Made by a program: the position numbers and the translations under genes
Assembly (NCBI GenBank): GCA_037176705.1
Contig: CM073889.1
Location: 106,657,890-106,721,889, forward strand
DNA length: 64,000 nucleotides
Reading direction: 5' to 3'
Source: Molossus alvarezi
Lineage: Eukaryota; Chordata; Mammalia; Chiroptera; Molossidae
Notes under the pieces: model-generated
Seen by the model: only the letters and a program-made list of their open reading frames with translations
Databases searched by the model: none
Told to the model about the DNA's origin: nothing
Shown: one piece after another, positions 34,550 to 45,079 of the stretch
Layout of the letters: each line of letters starts with the position of its first letter
Position numbering within the stretch: the first letter of the stretch is position 1

Positions 34550-34864
34550 CTAGTGATCCCACTTCTAGGAATATACCCTAAGAAGCCTGAAACACCAATC
34601 AGAAAGAATATATGTACCTCTATGTTCATAGCAGCACTATTTACAATAGCTAAGATCTGGAAACAGCCCAAGTGTCCATCAGTAGACAAATGGATAAAAA
34701 AGCTGTGGTACATATACACAATGGAGTACTATGCAGCTGTAAGAAAGAAAGCGCTCTTATCCTTTGAGACGACATGGAGGGACCTGGAAAGTATTACCCT
34801 AAGTGAAACAAGCCAAGCAGAGAAAGATAATTACCACATGATCTCACTTATTTGTGGAATATAA
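34550..34864 (+). pseudogene. L1 ORF2 C-terminal fragment, open to its natural stop
   Basis: The frame encodes the recognisable L1 ORF2p C-terminus (segments such as MEYYAAVRKK and SFETTWRDLE) and ends at a TAA at 34862-34864. It lacks the endonuclease and reverse-transcriptase domains. The inversion joins it upstream to antisense L1 sequence, giving a chimeric 151-codon frame from 34409. Not a functional gene. Confidence 0.85.
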
Positions 34865-35402
34865 TGAACATAACAGTCTGAGGAACAGGGTAGACCCAGA
34901 GACGTGGAAGTAGGGTACAGACTGACAACCCTCAGAAGAGGGGATGGTGGGGGGAGGGAAGAGATAAACCACAGAACTTATATGCGTGTACACATAACCG
35001 ATGGACACGGACAACAAAGCCGGGTACGGGGTGGGGGGATGGGGAGGAGGGTGTCAATGGGGAAAAAAAGGAGAAACGTGTAACAAAAATAAATTAATAA
35101 AAAAATTTAAAAACAAGAGAGAGATGTGGACACAGAGACAGACACACACGGAGAGAAACAAGGTGAGGAGGATACACAGTGTGACTGGACGATGCATCTA
35201 CAAGCCAAGGACTACCTGGGGCTACCAGCAAGCAAGGCAGGGCCTGGGACAGATGCTTCCCCAGTGCCTTCGCGGGACGATGGCCTGTCAGCACCTCAGT
35301 TGCTGACTTCCAGCCTCTGGAGCTGAGACAATAAACGGCTGTTCCTCCAAGCCTCCCCTTGTGTGGTACTTGGCTACGCCGGCCCTAGAAGCCAACATAG
35401 CA

Positions 35403-36265
35403 CTTTTAAAATCCCTTCTGAAATCATTTATAGATGGTAAATGAGAGTGATCAAACATGTACGAGTCCATCTTTAGCCATTTTAATGCTGTGAGTCCTTC
35501 TTTTTTTGGAAATATTCCAATAATTAAAGATGCCTCTTTTTTTTTTTTTTTTTTCCTTACCTCACTGGGTTAAATTTCACTCATTTTCAACTGCAGGGAA
35601 CGTTTTCTTATTTTTACCTCCTATTACTGCTTAGAGAGGGGGAAAAAAGACAGTTCTGTAAGTCATTATACTCTGAAGATATTTAGTGTCAGGCTGATGA
35701 CTGAATAAAAAGATCTGGTTACCATCACATCTAATCCGCCAGAACGGAATTATATCCACTGTGTGGCTTTTCCTCTGTTTCCTCTCATTTCTCCCATTCA
35801 ACAACCTTTGACTACATTCCAGTTTTTAGCAAATGCTGCTGAAGCTTCAACTATTTTCCCTCGATTATACAATTTTCCAGAAAACTCAGAAGTTGATCTG
35901 CTTAACACTGTATTCATTTTTTCCTCTGAAGAACAGTATTCTTTTCCACCTCTAAGAAAGTAAGATTTGTAATATTTCCTCTCCAGTTTAAAAAGAAGCA
36001 TTAGCCAGCTTGCATTGAATATTAAAAGAAAGAAAAACCTGAATGCTACTCTGATTTTCACCAGAGTAAAATATTTTCTCCATATAACCAGAAATAGTGA
36101 TGGAAGAATCTTTTCCTTTCACACAATATTTGAGCGTAATTGGCAAAAGCGTTCAATTATGGATAAAGTCTTATAAGAAGTAGTCTTTCTATCAACAAAA
36201 AAAACTCTAATCCGTTTGGATTTATGTGACTCTATTAGCTGAAGCATTTCTGTTTAGTTAATAAA
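35403..36265. other. unique sequence
   Basis: T18 run at 35537-35554. No gene or repeat assigned. Confidence 0.45.
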
Positions 36266-36277
36266 GTGAAATGCTTT

Positions 36278-36538
36278 GCCCTGGCCAGTTTGGTTCAGTG
36301 GTTGGAGCATTGGCCTGCGGTCCAGAGAGTCCCTGGTTCGGTTCCTGCTAAGAGCACATACCTCTGTTGTAGTTTGTCCCTGGCCCCGGTTGGGGTTGTG
36401 GGGTGGCAGCCACTCGATGTGTCTCTCTCACATTGATGTTTCTCTCTCTCTCTCTTCCTCCCTCTCTCCCTCCCGCTCTATCTGAAGATAAATGCGAAAC
36501 TGTCCTCAAGTGAGGATAAAAATAATAATAATAATAAT
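36278..36538 (+). mobile_element. Ves SINE copy 9
   Basis: Full-length form with head GCCCTGGCCAGTTTGGTTC, CT-rich body and GTGAGGATAAAA followed by an (AAT)n tail expansion. Duplication GTGAAATGCTTT / GTAAAATGCTTT at 36266-36277 and 36539-36550, one mismatch. Confidence 0.94.
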
Positions 36539-36550
36539 GTAAAATGCTTT

Positions 36551-36902
36551 TTTAAAGTTTGCATATAGAATCTCCCATGAATGTCTCCAGCCATTTTCCC
36601 TGTTCATCATAAAATTTAGACGTAATAACACTTTGCACCTTAGTGCTATTTTATATAAAACTACAATCCTAGCAGATTACAACAGTACTCGACAAATTGA
36701 GCCTAAGATTGCCCATCAACACAGGGGAACAAATGAGATAAATTAGTATGCATAATTGAGCATTATAGAAATAAACTATTAAGCTAAAAATAGTCTTTAA
36801 GATAAATCTTCCCCTTTTTTCATAATTAATAGACTTAACTTTGAACAATACTTAACAGATAGTCTAAGACACTCAGATTGAAGGAAGTTATTGGACAAGT
36901 CA
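36551..36902. other. AT-rich unique sequence
   Basis: No gene or repeat assigned. Confidence 0.4.
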
Positions 36903-36913
36903 TAGGACTGAGT

Positions 36914-37183
36914 TTTTCTTTTTTGGTTTTATTTTGTGTTTTTTTTTTTTTTTTATCCTTACCTGAGGACATTTTTGTATTTTTTGTTCAGGTAGAGTGG
37001 GAGGGAGAGAGAGAGAAAAAAAAACATCGACGTGAAAGAGACACATCAAATGGCTGTCACCCGCACACCAACCAGGGCCAGGGACAAACTGCAACCGAGG
37101 TACGTGCCCTTAGCAGGAACTGAACCCGGGTCTCTCGGGACGGTAGGCCGATGCTCTAACCACTGAGCCAAACTGGCCAGGGC
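36914..37183 (-). mobile_element. Ves SINE copy 10
   Basis: Long T-rich tail, ATCCTTACCTGAGGAC (reversed GTGAGGAT motif), GA-rich body, B-box complement GGAACTGAACCCGGG and head end AACTGGCCAGGGC. Duplication TAGGACTGAGT at 36903-36913 and 37184-37194. Lies inverted to copy 9, about 375 bp away. Confidence 0.94.
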
Positions 37184-37194
37184 TAGGACTGAGT

Positions 37195-37365
37195 CTTGAT
37201 TCTTACACTAATTTTCTTTAAGTCCATGGGCAAATAACCTTGTCTCTCTTCATCTTCATTCCCAATCTATAAAACAGAATAATAATATTCACCTAATAGG
37301 ATTCTTAAGGTGAGGCAATAATATAACATGGCAGTAATATAGTATTGTTGCTTTCTCAGGCTTTA
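37195..37365 (+). repeat. MIR SINE 3' part
   Basis: CATGGGCAAATAACCTTGTC, CATCTTCATTCCCAATCTAT, AAAACAGAATAATAATATTC and ACCTAATAGGATTCTTAAGG follow plus-strand MIR order. Ves copy 10 inserted at its left side. Confidence 0.65.
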
Positions 37366-37497
37366 CAAGAATGTAGGTGGTTGTACACACACAAATCAAA
37401 CTTATGATACAGTTAATGACAATGAGAAGCTCTGCACACATATATACAGAACATACTCATGCATATCAATACATATGCTATGAAATTGTAGTATCTT

Positions 37498-37723
37498 TTT
37501 TTTTTTTTTTGCATTTATCATCAGATAGAGCAGGAGGGAGAGAGGAAGAGAGAGAGAGAAACATTCATGTGAGAGGGACACATCGAGTGGTCGCCACCCA
37601 CACGAGCCCAACTGGGGCCGGGGACAAACTGCAACCAAGGTATGTGCCCTTAGCAGGAACCGAACCTGGGACTCTCTGGACCGCGGGCCTATGCTCTAAC
37701 TTTTGAGCCAAACCGGCCAGCAC
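37498..37723 (-). mobile_element. Ves SINE copy 11 with perfect 17-bp duplication
   Basis: T-run, ATTTATCATCAGATAGAGCA, GA-rich body, B-box complement GGAACCGAACCTGGG and head end AAACCGGCCAGCA. The duplication TGAAATTGTAGTATCTT at 37481-37497 and 37724-37740 is perfect over 17 bp, the longest in the window. The tail part is shorter than in copies 10 and 12, with GTGAGGAT missing. Confidence 0.95.
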
Positions 37724-37740
37724 TGAAATTGTAGTATCTT

Positions 37741-38018
37741 AATATAACCTTCCCACCAAGGCAGAAATAGTCCCTAAGAAACCCTGGTCACCATGCCACG
37801 GTGAACACCTCCGTGTTAGGAAGACCTCGGCCTCACAGGGAGACCCATTCAGTGTTAGAACAGCTTCAGCTACAAGGATGTTATTTTTACTGTAGCCTTT
37901 TAAATTTCTCATGTTGTAGATCTGTCCTCTAGTGTCTGATGTCTTTTCCACACAACAGTTTTTGGTTATTTTCCACACAACAGCTTTGGTTATTTAAAGA
38001 GTAATATCCCACTACACC

Positions 38019-38021
<3 letters not shown>
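37741..38021. other. unique sequence
   Basis: A near-duplicated phrase TTTTGGTTATT..CACACAACAGCTTTGGTTATT lies at about 37950-37996 (tandem copy of about 20 bp). No gene seen. Confidence 0.4.

Positions 38022-38022
<1 letters not shown>

Positions 38023-38056
<34 letters not shown>
38023..38056. repeat. (CA)n microsatellite
   Basis: About 34 bp of uninterrupted CA. Confidence 0.95.
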
Positions 38057-38097
38057 AAATAGCAAATATCATTGCATACATGATGTGGGACCTGATT

Positions 38098-38245
38098 TAG
38101 AAGTTATATTTATGTTGCTCATAGATGAAAAAACTGAGACTCAGAGAGTGTAGGTAACCTGTCCAAGGTCACCCAGTGAATCATAAAAGAGCCAGGATTC
38201 AAACCCAGTCTACCAGACTCTATGTTCACGCTCTTAACTGCTGTA
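38098..38245 (-). repeat. MIR SINE
   Basis: AAAACTGAGACTCAGAGAGT, AACCTGTCCAAGGTCACCCA, GAGCCAGGATTCAAACCCAG and ACGCTCTTAACTGC are the reverse of the MIR head and core. Well preserved. Confidence 0.85.
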
Positions 38246-38267
38246 TCTTACTTCTAATTATTTCTTC

Positions 38268-38430
38268 TTCAGGCCAAGCATTCTTTAAGTCCAGTCCCTT
38301 TAGTTCTTCCTCGTACGGAACAAGTTCCAGACCTTTCTTGAATCTTGCTCCACTTACAGGACTCTCTTAATATCTCTGTTAAAGTGTGCCAACCTCAAAA
38401 TGAATCATGTACAATGATCAGTGCACATGC
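38268..38430 (-). repeat. CR1/L3-type LINE relic
   Basis: AAGTCCAGTCCCTTTAGTTC, TTCCTCGTACGGAAC and AGTTCCAGACCTTTCTTGA resemble the reverse complement of the CR1/L3 3' UTR ('CCTCCTCGTAGGAC..GTTCCAGACC..'). Such elements are among the oldest recognisable in mammals. Confidence 0.5.
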
Positions 38431-38899
38431 CAACAATTCCAGAAATTTTTTCTCTACCTCCCTAAGAGGTTTGCTCTCCACACTTCCCAAAAAGATAATT
38501 TCATACTTTCTCCTTTCTCCAACGCCAGACACCTCCTTTCAGCTGGTGGTCAGGCCTCTCACTCTCTGAGAAAATACAGGCGAACCAACTGGAACCCCCC
38601 ACAGCCCACCAGGAGACAGAAGAGCCCAGCTGTGAAGGGTCCACCCCTTCCATCCCTGCTGTCTCATCTCTGACCTCTCCATGGCCGGCCCTTGTGTCCC
38701 TGCCTTCGCATCGACCGCCCTCTTGGAACTTAACCTTCTTTCCCCTGTACTATTGTTCTCCCTCAGTCTAGTGGTTTATACCCATCAGAACGCCAACAAC
38801 CTCTAATATTTCCCACTTCAAAAGAAGAAAGGAATGAAGGGAAAAAAGAAAGAAAGGAGAGAGAGAGGGAGGAGAGAGAGGAGGGGCGAAGGTCAGGTC
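38431..38899. other. unique or decayed sequence with purine tract
   Basis: A GA-rich tract lies at 38820-38890 (AGGAGAGAGAGAGG-type). The 159-codon frame at 38834-39313 runs from this tract through the L2 below and is not a gene. Confidence 0.45.
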
Positions 38900-39365
38900 T
38901 CTACCCCACTACTTCATTTCTCCCATTTTAAGAGCTGTCATCATGTCCTCCCGTCCTGTCTGTCCATGCCACACTCAGCCAGCTTGCCCCAGCACACCCT
39001 GCCAATATTCCCATCACTCCCTCCTTCCACTTTCGCTCGAGCTCGCTTTGCTCTGTCACACAGGTCATCCGAAGGTCTTCCAGAAACATGTCATACGTGT
39101 TGCCATATATCACCGCCTCAAAAAGGCCCCCTCTCCCTCCCTAACCCACGCATAGTCTATCACAGTTTTCCTACTCCATTTTCTTCATGGAGTTTATTAT
39201 TCTCGGAAACTACCTTATATGTTTGCCTCCTAGTTCATTCTGTCCTTCCCCGCTGCAGCTGGAGCTGGGATCTTGTCGGTTCACCACTATATCCCCACAG
39301 ACTAGAACCATAACCTGGCTACGTAACACACACCTGATAAATATTCATTGAATGAATGAGTAAAA
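38900..39365 (+). repeat. L2 LINE 3' region
   Basis: TCTCCCATTTTAAGAGCTGT, then a pyrimidine-rich stretch, CACTATATCCCCACAGACTA, then ACCTGATAAATATTCATTGA and ATGAATGAG end it as L2 does. Confidence 0.65.
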
Positions 39366-40489
39366 TCAACAAATTAACCAACAATATTTTATAATACAAT
39401 AGTTGTCCTAACCATGACCATTATTTTAGATGGAATAAAATCATCTTACCAATCATCATTCATTTCATTAAATTCAGTGTAGTTAACTCAAGACAAACTT
39501 ATTAAGCATCTCCTATGGGCAAGGTACTTTGACAGATGCTTCGTGTGACTTGAGAGGAAAATGTTGTCACAGTCCCCAGCCCTGATGGGAATGAGTAGGG
39601 ACAGAGGTGTCCAGAAAGGGGGAGACCCTTGGAAGTTGCGTCCTCCTGGGATGTGTGGTTTTGAGTGTTTGGGCGCTATGGGGAGATGATATGACAAGTG
39701 AAATAAACAGAAGGGCCATCAGAAAAATACAAAATGTCTGAGGACACAGAGAGAAATTCCTCTCAGGGAAGAGTCTTGGTCAACTTTCTGAGCTACATCT
39801 AGGAGAATACACTTAGGTTTTGACAACCACATATTGCAAAGGGAGGGAAGACATGACGAATGAGCAGGTAAGAAGGACGGTGTTTCTTGCAGGGTCGAGT
39901 GTGTCCCTAAGCCTTTGGCAGCGACCACCGATGGCCCCACCCCACGCTTAGGGTCCACAACAGCTTCGATGTCCGTAACACCAGAGAAGATTTCCAGGGT
40001 CTAAGTTCTCCTCAACGTTTGATCCAGATCCCAGAGATGGTCACACCTGGCTCTTTTTCACTGAGGTGGACCGAGCAGAAATCTCGCTCACAAACACCAG
40101 CCGTGGACAGACACGCTTAGCACACTCCAAGGCAAATCTAAGGAGGAAACGTTCTGCAGAGTTCAAACCTCTGTGTTAAAATAAGATGTCGCTGCTGTTT
40201 AAAAACTAAACAAGTTTATAGAGGATTATTATTGAATGATGCCAATATTAGTGAGTTGGGATAAGTGAGTCCAAAGAGATGAGGCATAGTTAATGTAATT
40301 ACACATCTATTTCTTATGATGTCCGGCCACGTGAAGCATCACTAATCCCCACACAGATACCTGCCGGGAAAATGATCGGAAACAGCTGTTTGGTCCACGA
40401 GACATGAACCACGAGAATGCAAAGCACTGTGGGCATTCAACTGTCGGTGCCCAGAGCCCGACGCTGCCCACTAAGCCCGGGATGTACAA
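39366..40489. other. unique sequence
   Basis: At 39488-39600 TTATTAAGCATCTCCTATGG..CAAGGTAC suggests a MIR-age relic. Otherwise nothing recognised. Confidence 0.4.
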
Positions 40490-40960
40490 GGAATTAAAGA
40501 GGATTGCATCAAAAGGTACATTTGTTTCAAGCATAAATCATTCTGCCAACGCATTTATTATTGTAATAACTGCTCTCAGCATTTCTATTATTGAAGAGGA
40601 CTTCTTTTCAAATGAAAAGTGGCGTGCCCGATTGCTTGCACGGGGCCCGGCGTCACTCTCATTTGGCTTCTTGCACGAGGCAGAGAGCGGCCCGGAAAGG
40701 CCTCCACGCCTGTCGGTTACAGTTAATGGAGTTGGGCGGTTTATTGTGCGTTGGGGAGTTAAAAAACAAGAATTGTAATGATGGAGGCCATATTAATCCT
40801 ACTGGTACGGTCTCCAAGAAAGCTTCAAGATTTTAAGCACTAAAAATAGTTCAAACTATCTCGGAAATTGTTTACATTCAGCAAGGACAATTATCTGAGC
40901 CTGTAACTACTTCCCATCATATTAGAATATTCTAATAACCTGTATTTTATTTATATCGAG
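40490..40960. promoter_or_regulatory. candidate conserved regulatory element
   Basis: Repeat-free. Motifs: TTTATTG (40740-40746), TAATCC (40794-40799), forkhead-type TGTTTAC (40869-40875) and a GATA-type TTATCT (40891-40896). It combines a CpG-containing middle (40620-40750) with AT-rich flanks. The 124-codon frame at 40404-40778 has no motif. Function inferred from composition and motifs only. Confidence 0.33.
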
Positions 40961-43552
40961 TTGTTAAGTTTATTGGGGCTTATTATAGGATATGTTCTTA
41001 ATTTTATGTTTTAAAAAACAATTTGAATAATCAGAATTACTTTTGCGAATCTTTTTCCACTTGCACTAAGATGAGTGAATTATTAAAAACCAATTTTCTA
41101 AACATGCCAACAGGTGCAGGGAAGACTGACAGGGCAACACGAGAAAGTATTCTTAACGTAGGCTTTCCAAGATTTTAAATGGATTTCTTTAACGGATGCA
41201 GATCACTTCTAACAGTCCAAGATTACTACTTAGAGGATGCTGAATGGGATGTAACAGTATATTTTATTTAACAATAACCGTAATCAAAGTTACATATCTA
41301 GATGTATGTATAAAATAAGAACCAACTGGAATCAGAAATCAGTTATCTTAAAAAAAATTAAAGAAACATTGAAAGCAATAGACAGTTACAATTTTGGATT
41401 ATTAAAGGGAACTTCAAATTACAGGTAGAGATGAAAATTTTAAAAACTGGCTGCAGGCAAGCAAAAGGAGGTGACGACTTTAAGCTTTGCTTTGTGCCTG
41501 TGGCCAGGCGGCTGCCTAGTCCAGCCCAGTCTCCCTAAGCCTTACTGTGCACTCTGGGGATATAAAGAGGAGTAAGTTCCCCCCACCGAGAAGCTCCTTG
41601 TGCAGAGGGCGATCATACATGATAAACCTGAATCAAGAACTTTTCTGGTCTCTCAAATATAAACCCCTCCCAACTTGACGGGAATGTTTCCTAGTTATTC
41701 TTAGAGTCGCTGATATGAGTCACCACGATTCTTTCTGATTCTCCCTTGCAGACTTTTGGTCCGAAAGGAACGTTACCTGAGTCCTGTTCTCAGAACTGAA
41801 CTCTGATGTGAGGCCTCTAAGAAGTCAGTCGCCTTTAAGAAGTTCTGAACATAAATTGAATTACCAAGAATTCTATTCATTGAAAAACACATTATATTGC
41901 ATCATGTCCTTTTCAAATAGAGTGAAACTTGCTTATATTAAATTTCTAGGAACCCGAGGAAAAAAATTTGATATAGGATGGAATTTGATATACTCTAGAA
42001 ATATTATATGTGCGTGTAATAGACCTGGAGTTCCAATTTGATTGCTATACACAGGGATTCAATATAGGTGGGTTCAATATTAAGGGATTGCATTGCGTTT
42101 GCATTTGTGTTTTTCAGACGTGTATGGTGCGTGTTTCCTCGAGATAAAAATCAAATTGATTCCTGGGTCCGGGAAAGCTAAACAGTCATGGGAACAGGAA
42201 TTCTGGGAGGAATTTGACCAGATGAAAGTAGTGTAAGCAACCTCGTTGCCACTTCATTCCACTTTCATAATAATTTAATTGACTGGAGTTTAGAATATTG
42301 AATTCTGGAGTGTATCTTTTTCTCTTCCCCTAGCTCTATAATTCTCTGGCCCATACCTTCTCTATTCTTTTCATTCATGTAACATTTTAATAGTCATCTG
42401 AATGGAAATGTTCAGAAGAAGGGATTTACCCAGAAGTTTCAACATGTGAAGAATGTTCCTGTTTCTAAGAATGTTGCAGGTCTTAGGAAATCATAAAAAT
42501 AATGAGAAAGTGGTAACTGTCATAAAACTGAAATAAATCATCATAAAGTTTATATAAAATATACCACCACCCATAAATTTTAGACACTGAAAATTATCAT
42601 TTTTGCACACACTTTTATTGTCTCACTTTTTTGTTCGCTTGTTTTAACTCTGGACCTGAACACCATCGTTCTACAGATTCGCTCGGATGAAGGGACCGGG
42701 GTTTGTCAATCTTTCCACCCGCGGTGGACTGTCACACGGAGCAAGCCATGGAATCAGTGTTCTTCACCAGGAAATGAATGGGTGGACTAAGTATATAAAC
42801 TTCTTTTAGGAACTCTTGGATACTTTAACAAATAAGCTACTTTTCATGAAAGAATCAAAAGCTAAAATCATAGAGTTTGTCACCATACAGCTCGATAATC
42901 ACCTCTACCATCTACTGATTTCACCCAGTGTTCCAAGGAAGCAAACGTAGTGACATAAATGGAAACATATGTTTTGCAAACCACAACAGATTGACTTCCC
43001 CACAGATTAGAACCTCTGAGCTATTTCCTATTGCAAACAAGACAGGTCATGCCCCCGCCCCCACTCTCCCCCCTCTGTCACCCCACTGACTACAGGGTGT
43101 AGCAGCAAGGGGACTTAGTTTTACCGTAAGTAGCAGAAAAGGGGAGGTTTGTGGCGGCTTGGTCATTGTCCTCCCGTTCTATGGCCACTTGCCCACGAGA
43201 CTGTGTATAGCCCCCCTTGCGGGCAGACTGTGCTCAGCAGAGGGCTCTGGGTTCAGACCCCTGCTGACAGCCTTCTCTCCTGCTCTTTGCCTCTCCATCT
43301 TTCAGACCAGGTGGAAAGCTGAGGGCCTGTGGAGTGCAATCTCTCCGGGGAGCCCCTTCCTCCACAGCGCGGATAACTCCAGTTTGGACCTGTGAAGGTC
43401 CAGATGTATAATTTTATAAAATAATTGATTTATAAGTTAACATACTCTTGACTTGTTTTACAGACACCCACCTCTCAGCCCCCAAATACAACTGCTGCTC
43501 TTGCAGAGCAGAGACTCTTTCAGGGAACAATAGCAACTCAGCTATTTCTGAA
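40961..43552. other. unique sequence, about 2.6 kb
   Basis: No gene and no confident repeat. Frames under 80 codons. A C-rich patch at about 43050-43080. The phrase TGGGGATATAAAGAGGAGTAAG near 41556 hints at an old repeat. Confidence 0.45.
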
Positions 43553-43554
43553 TA

Positions 43555-43891
43555 CAGATGTTCCTCCACTGGGATAGGGTTACGTCCCAATAAGCCCAAA
43601 GAAAGTGAAAACACCATGAGTAGGAAATGCATTTAATACACCTAACCTACCAAACATCAAAGTTTAACCTAGCCTACCTTAAACATGCTCAGAACACCTG
43701 CGTTAGCCTGCAGTTGGGCAAAATCATCTTGCTGCTGCAGCCCAGCATCACGAGAGACTATTATACCACATATCACTAGCCCAAGAAATGATCAAAACTC
43801 AAAGTACAGTTTCTATTGAAATGTATCGCTTTCACACCATCTTAAAGTTGAAAAATTATCAATCAAATCACTGTAAGTCAGCAGCTGTCTG
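43555..43891. mobile_element. Tigger-type (TcMar) non-autonomous DNA transposon
   Basis: TA dinucleotides flank it at 43553-43554 and 43892-43893. Ends CAGATGTTCC and AGCTGTCTG are decayed inverted repeats. The interior has GGGTTACGTCCCAATAAGCC, ATGCATTTAATACACCTAAC, GTTGGGCAAAATCATC and ATGTATCGCTTTCACACC, matching a recalled Tigger-family consensus. No transposase frame; an internally deleted copy. Confidence 0.82.
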
Positions 43892-43893
43892 TA

Positions 43894-44779
43894 CAAAAAT
43901 TGGACAAAGACTGTCCTAAAATTTCCCTTAGTAATTACTGCTAATATTTTCCTTTCTTTTCTTCTCTTGTTATAGAAAAATGTAAAGAAACTGCTCAAAA
44001 TACTTAAAAACAAATTATTTCCAAATATCCTATAGCAATTCAGAAGCATACATTCACTTCAAGTTTTACTCTAAGAGCAAGTTTGATCATTCTTAGGTTA
44101 TACATTGATGGTCTCCGAATAACTGCTACTTACACAATATTTTGTTAGCCTGGTTTGTGGTATTTAAAAATAATGAAAGGGCATTTTTGTAATCAGCCTG
44201 CCAAGAATTTCCTTCCAAACAGGCTAAATTAAAGTGAGAGAGACAAGAGCAGCCCCTTGCAGACAGGTGCTGCCAGAGGCCACATTTTCTCTTTTCCACG
44301 TGACCCCCACTCTCCCTGGTGATGGCACAGGCCCGCCACAGGCTGACATCGGGCGCGGGCTTGGACCGAGCGTGCGCATGAGAAGTCCAGCCTCCCAGAA
44401 ACCTCGGGCTCCATCCCTTCATGCTAAACCTCAAACCCCACTTCTAGATCTGGACCCCTTGTTGCCAAGGCTGTGGTCTGGGCACTTCGTTAAACTGACT
44501 CCAACTCTGCCTTGACCCCAAACCTTGATCTTGACCTTTGCCAGAACTGCCCCCAAACTCCTCACTAAATTCAGCAGCTTCCAGCTTCTCCTCCCTGGGT
44601 CCTTCCTCCCTCATCTTTGTCCCCCCAAGCCAGGCAGTCACAGCAGTGCAGAGCCCCCAAATGAAATACACTAAAGTCCATTAAGAATTACCTAAAATGT
44701 CAACATGATTTGAAAGCAGGCTATTAACAGTGTATATGTGAAGTTGACAGTACTTGTGATAAGCAGGAAAAAAACAATG
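43894..44779. other. unique sequence
   Basis: Frames of 75-102 codons at 44126-44671 overlap on both strands without motifs. Confidence 0.4.
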
Positions 44780-44940
44780 AATACTAATGTCTTACATTTG
44801 TATAGCACCTTCGAGTTTTCAAAGTGCTGTCATAACACTCTGTTGAGATAGGCAAAAAGGGTATTATTTTCCCATTTTGCACGTGAAAATGCTTGAGTTT
44901 GGAAGGCTTAAACGAGTGAGGCAAACAAAGAATACATTTA
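44780..44940 (-). repeat. MIR-family relic
   Basis: CTTACATTTGTATAGCACCT, GAGTTTTCAAAGTGCTGTCA and TATTATTTTCCCATTTTGCA, then TGAAAATGCTTGAG, follow the reverse order of a MIR-family 3' end. Confidence 0.6.
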
Positions 44941-45079
44941 ATTCTTGGACCTCCAAACTAACTGGTCTATGCACTTTATGGGATGCCCCATTGGAAGATA
45001 TTTGTAAAACAGTCAGGCCTTGGGAATTGTTTGTAAAACACTGTCAGTCTCTCTAAGGTGGCACTGGCTCACCTGCATC

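Larger units (their letters stand above)
33818..35117 (+). mobile_element. young L1 insertion with 5' inversion (twin priming)
   Basis: The left part (33818 to about 34549) is L1 ORF2 sequence in antisense. The right part (about 34550-35117) is the sense ORF2 C-terminus, 3' UTR and poly(A). The perfect 13-bp duplication AGAGAGATGTGGA lies at 33805-33817 and 35118-35130. The antisense part ends in L1 sequence immediately upstream of where the sense part begins, so together they form one continuous 3' L1 stretch with its 5' portion flipped. This is the known signature of twin priming. Well preserved, so fairly recent. Ves copy 8 sits inside. Confidence 0.95.
33290..35402 (+). mobile_element. 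MLT1-type LTR, split into three parts by later insertions
   Basis: Part 1 (33290-33345) begins TGGTTGTGGG and has GTGTGCCCCCAAA. Part 2 (about 33686-33817) has GAAATAGGGTCTTTGCAGAG, TTAAGATGAGGTCAACAGGG and GTGGGCCTCAATCC. Part 3 (35118-35402) has GGACACAGAGACAGACACAC, GATGCATCTACAAGCCAAGG, GAGACAATAAACGGCTG and ends GCCAACATAGCA. Joined, they follow the MLT1 (MaLR) LTR order with an AATAAA near the 3' end. A non-coding solo LTR. Confidence 0.85.

Noticed and set aside
34246..34719. 157-codon minus-strand frame
   Set aside because: It is antisense/sense L1 sequence joined by the 5' inversion, not a gene.
38834..39313. 159-codon plus-strand frame
   Set aside because: It starts in a GA-rich low-complexity tract and continues through an L2 relic.
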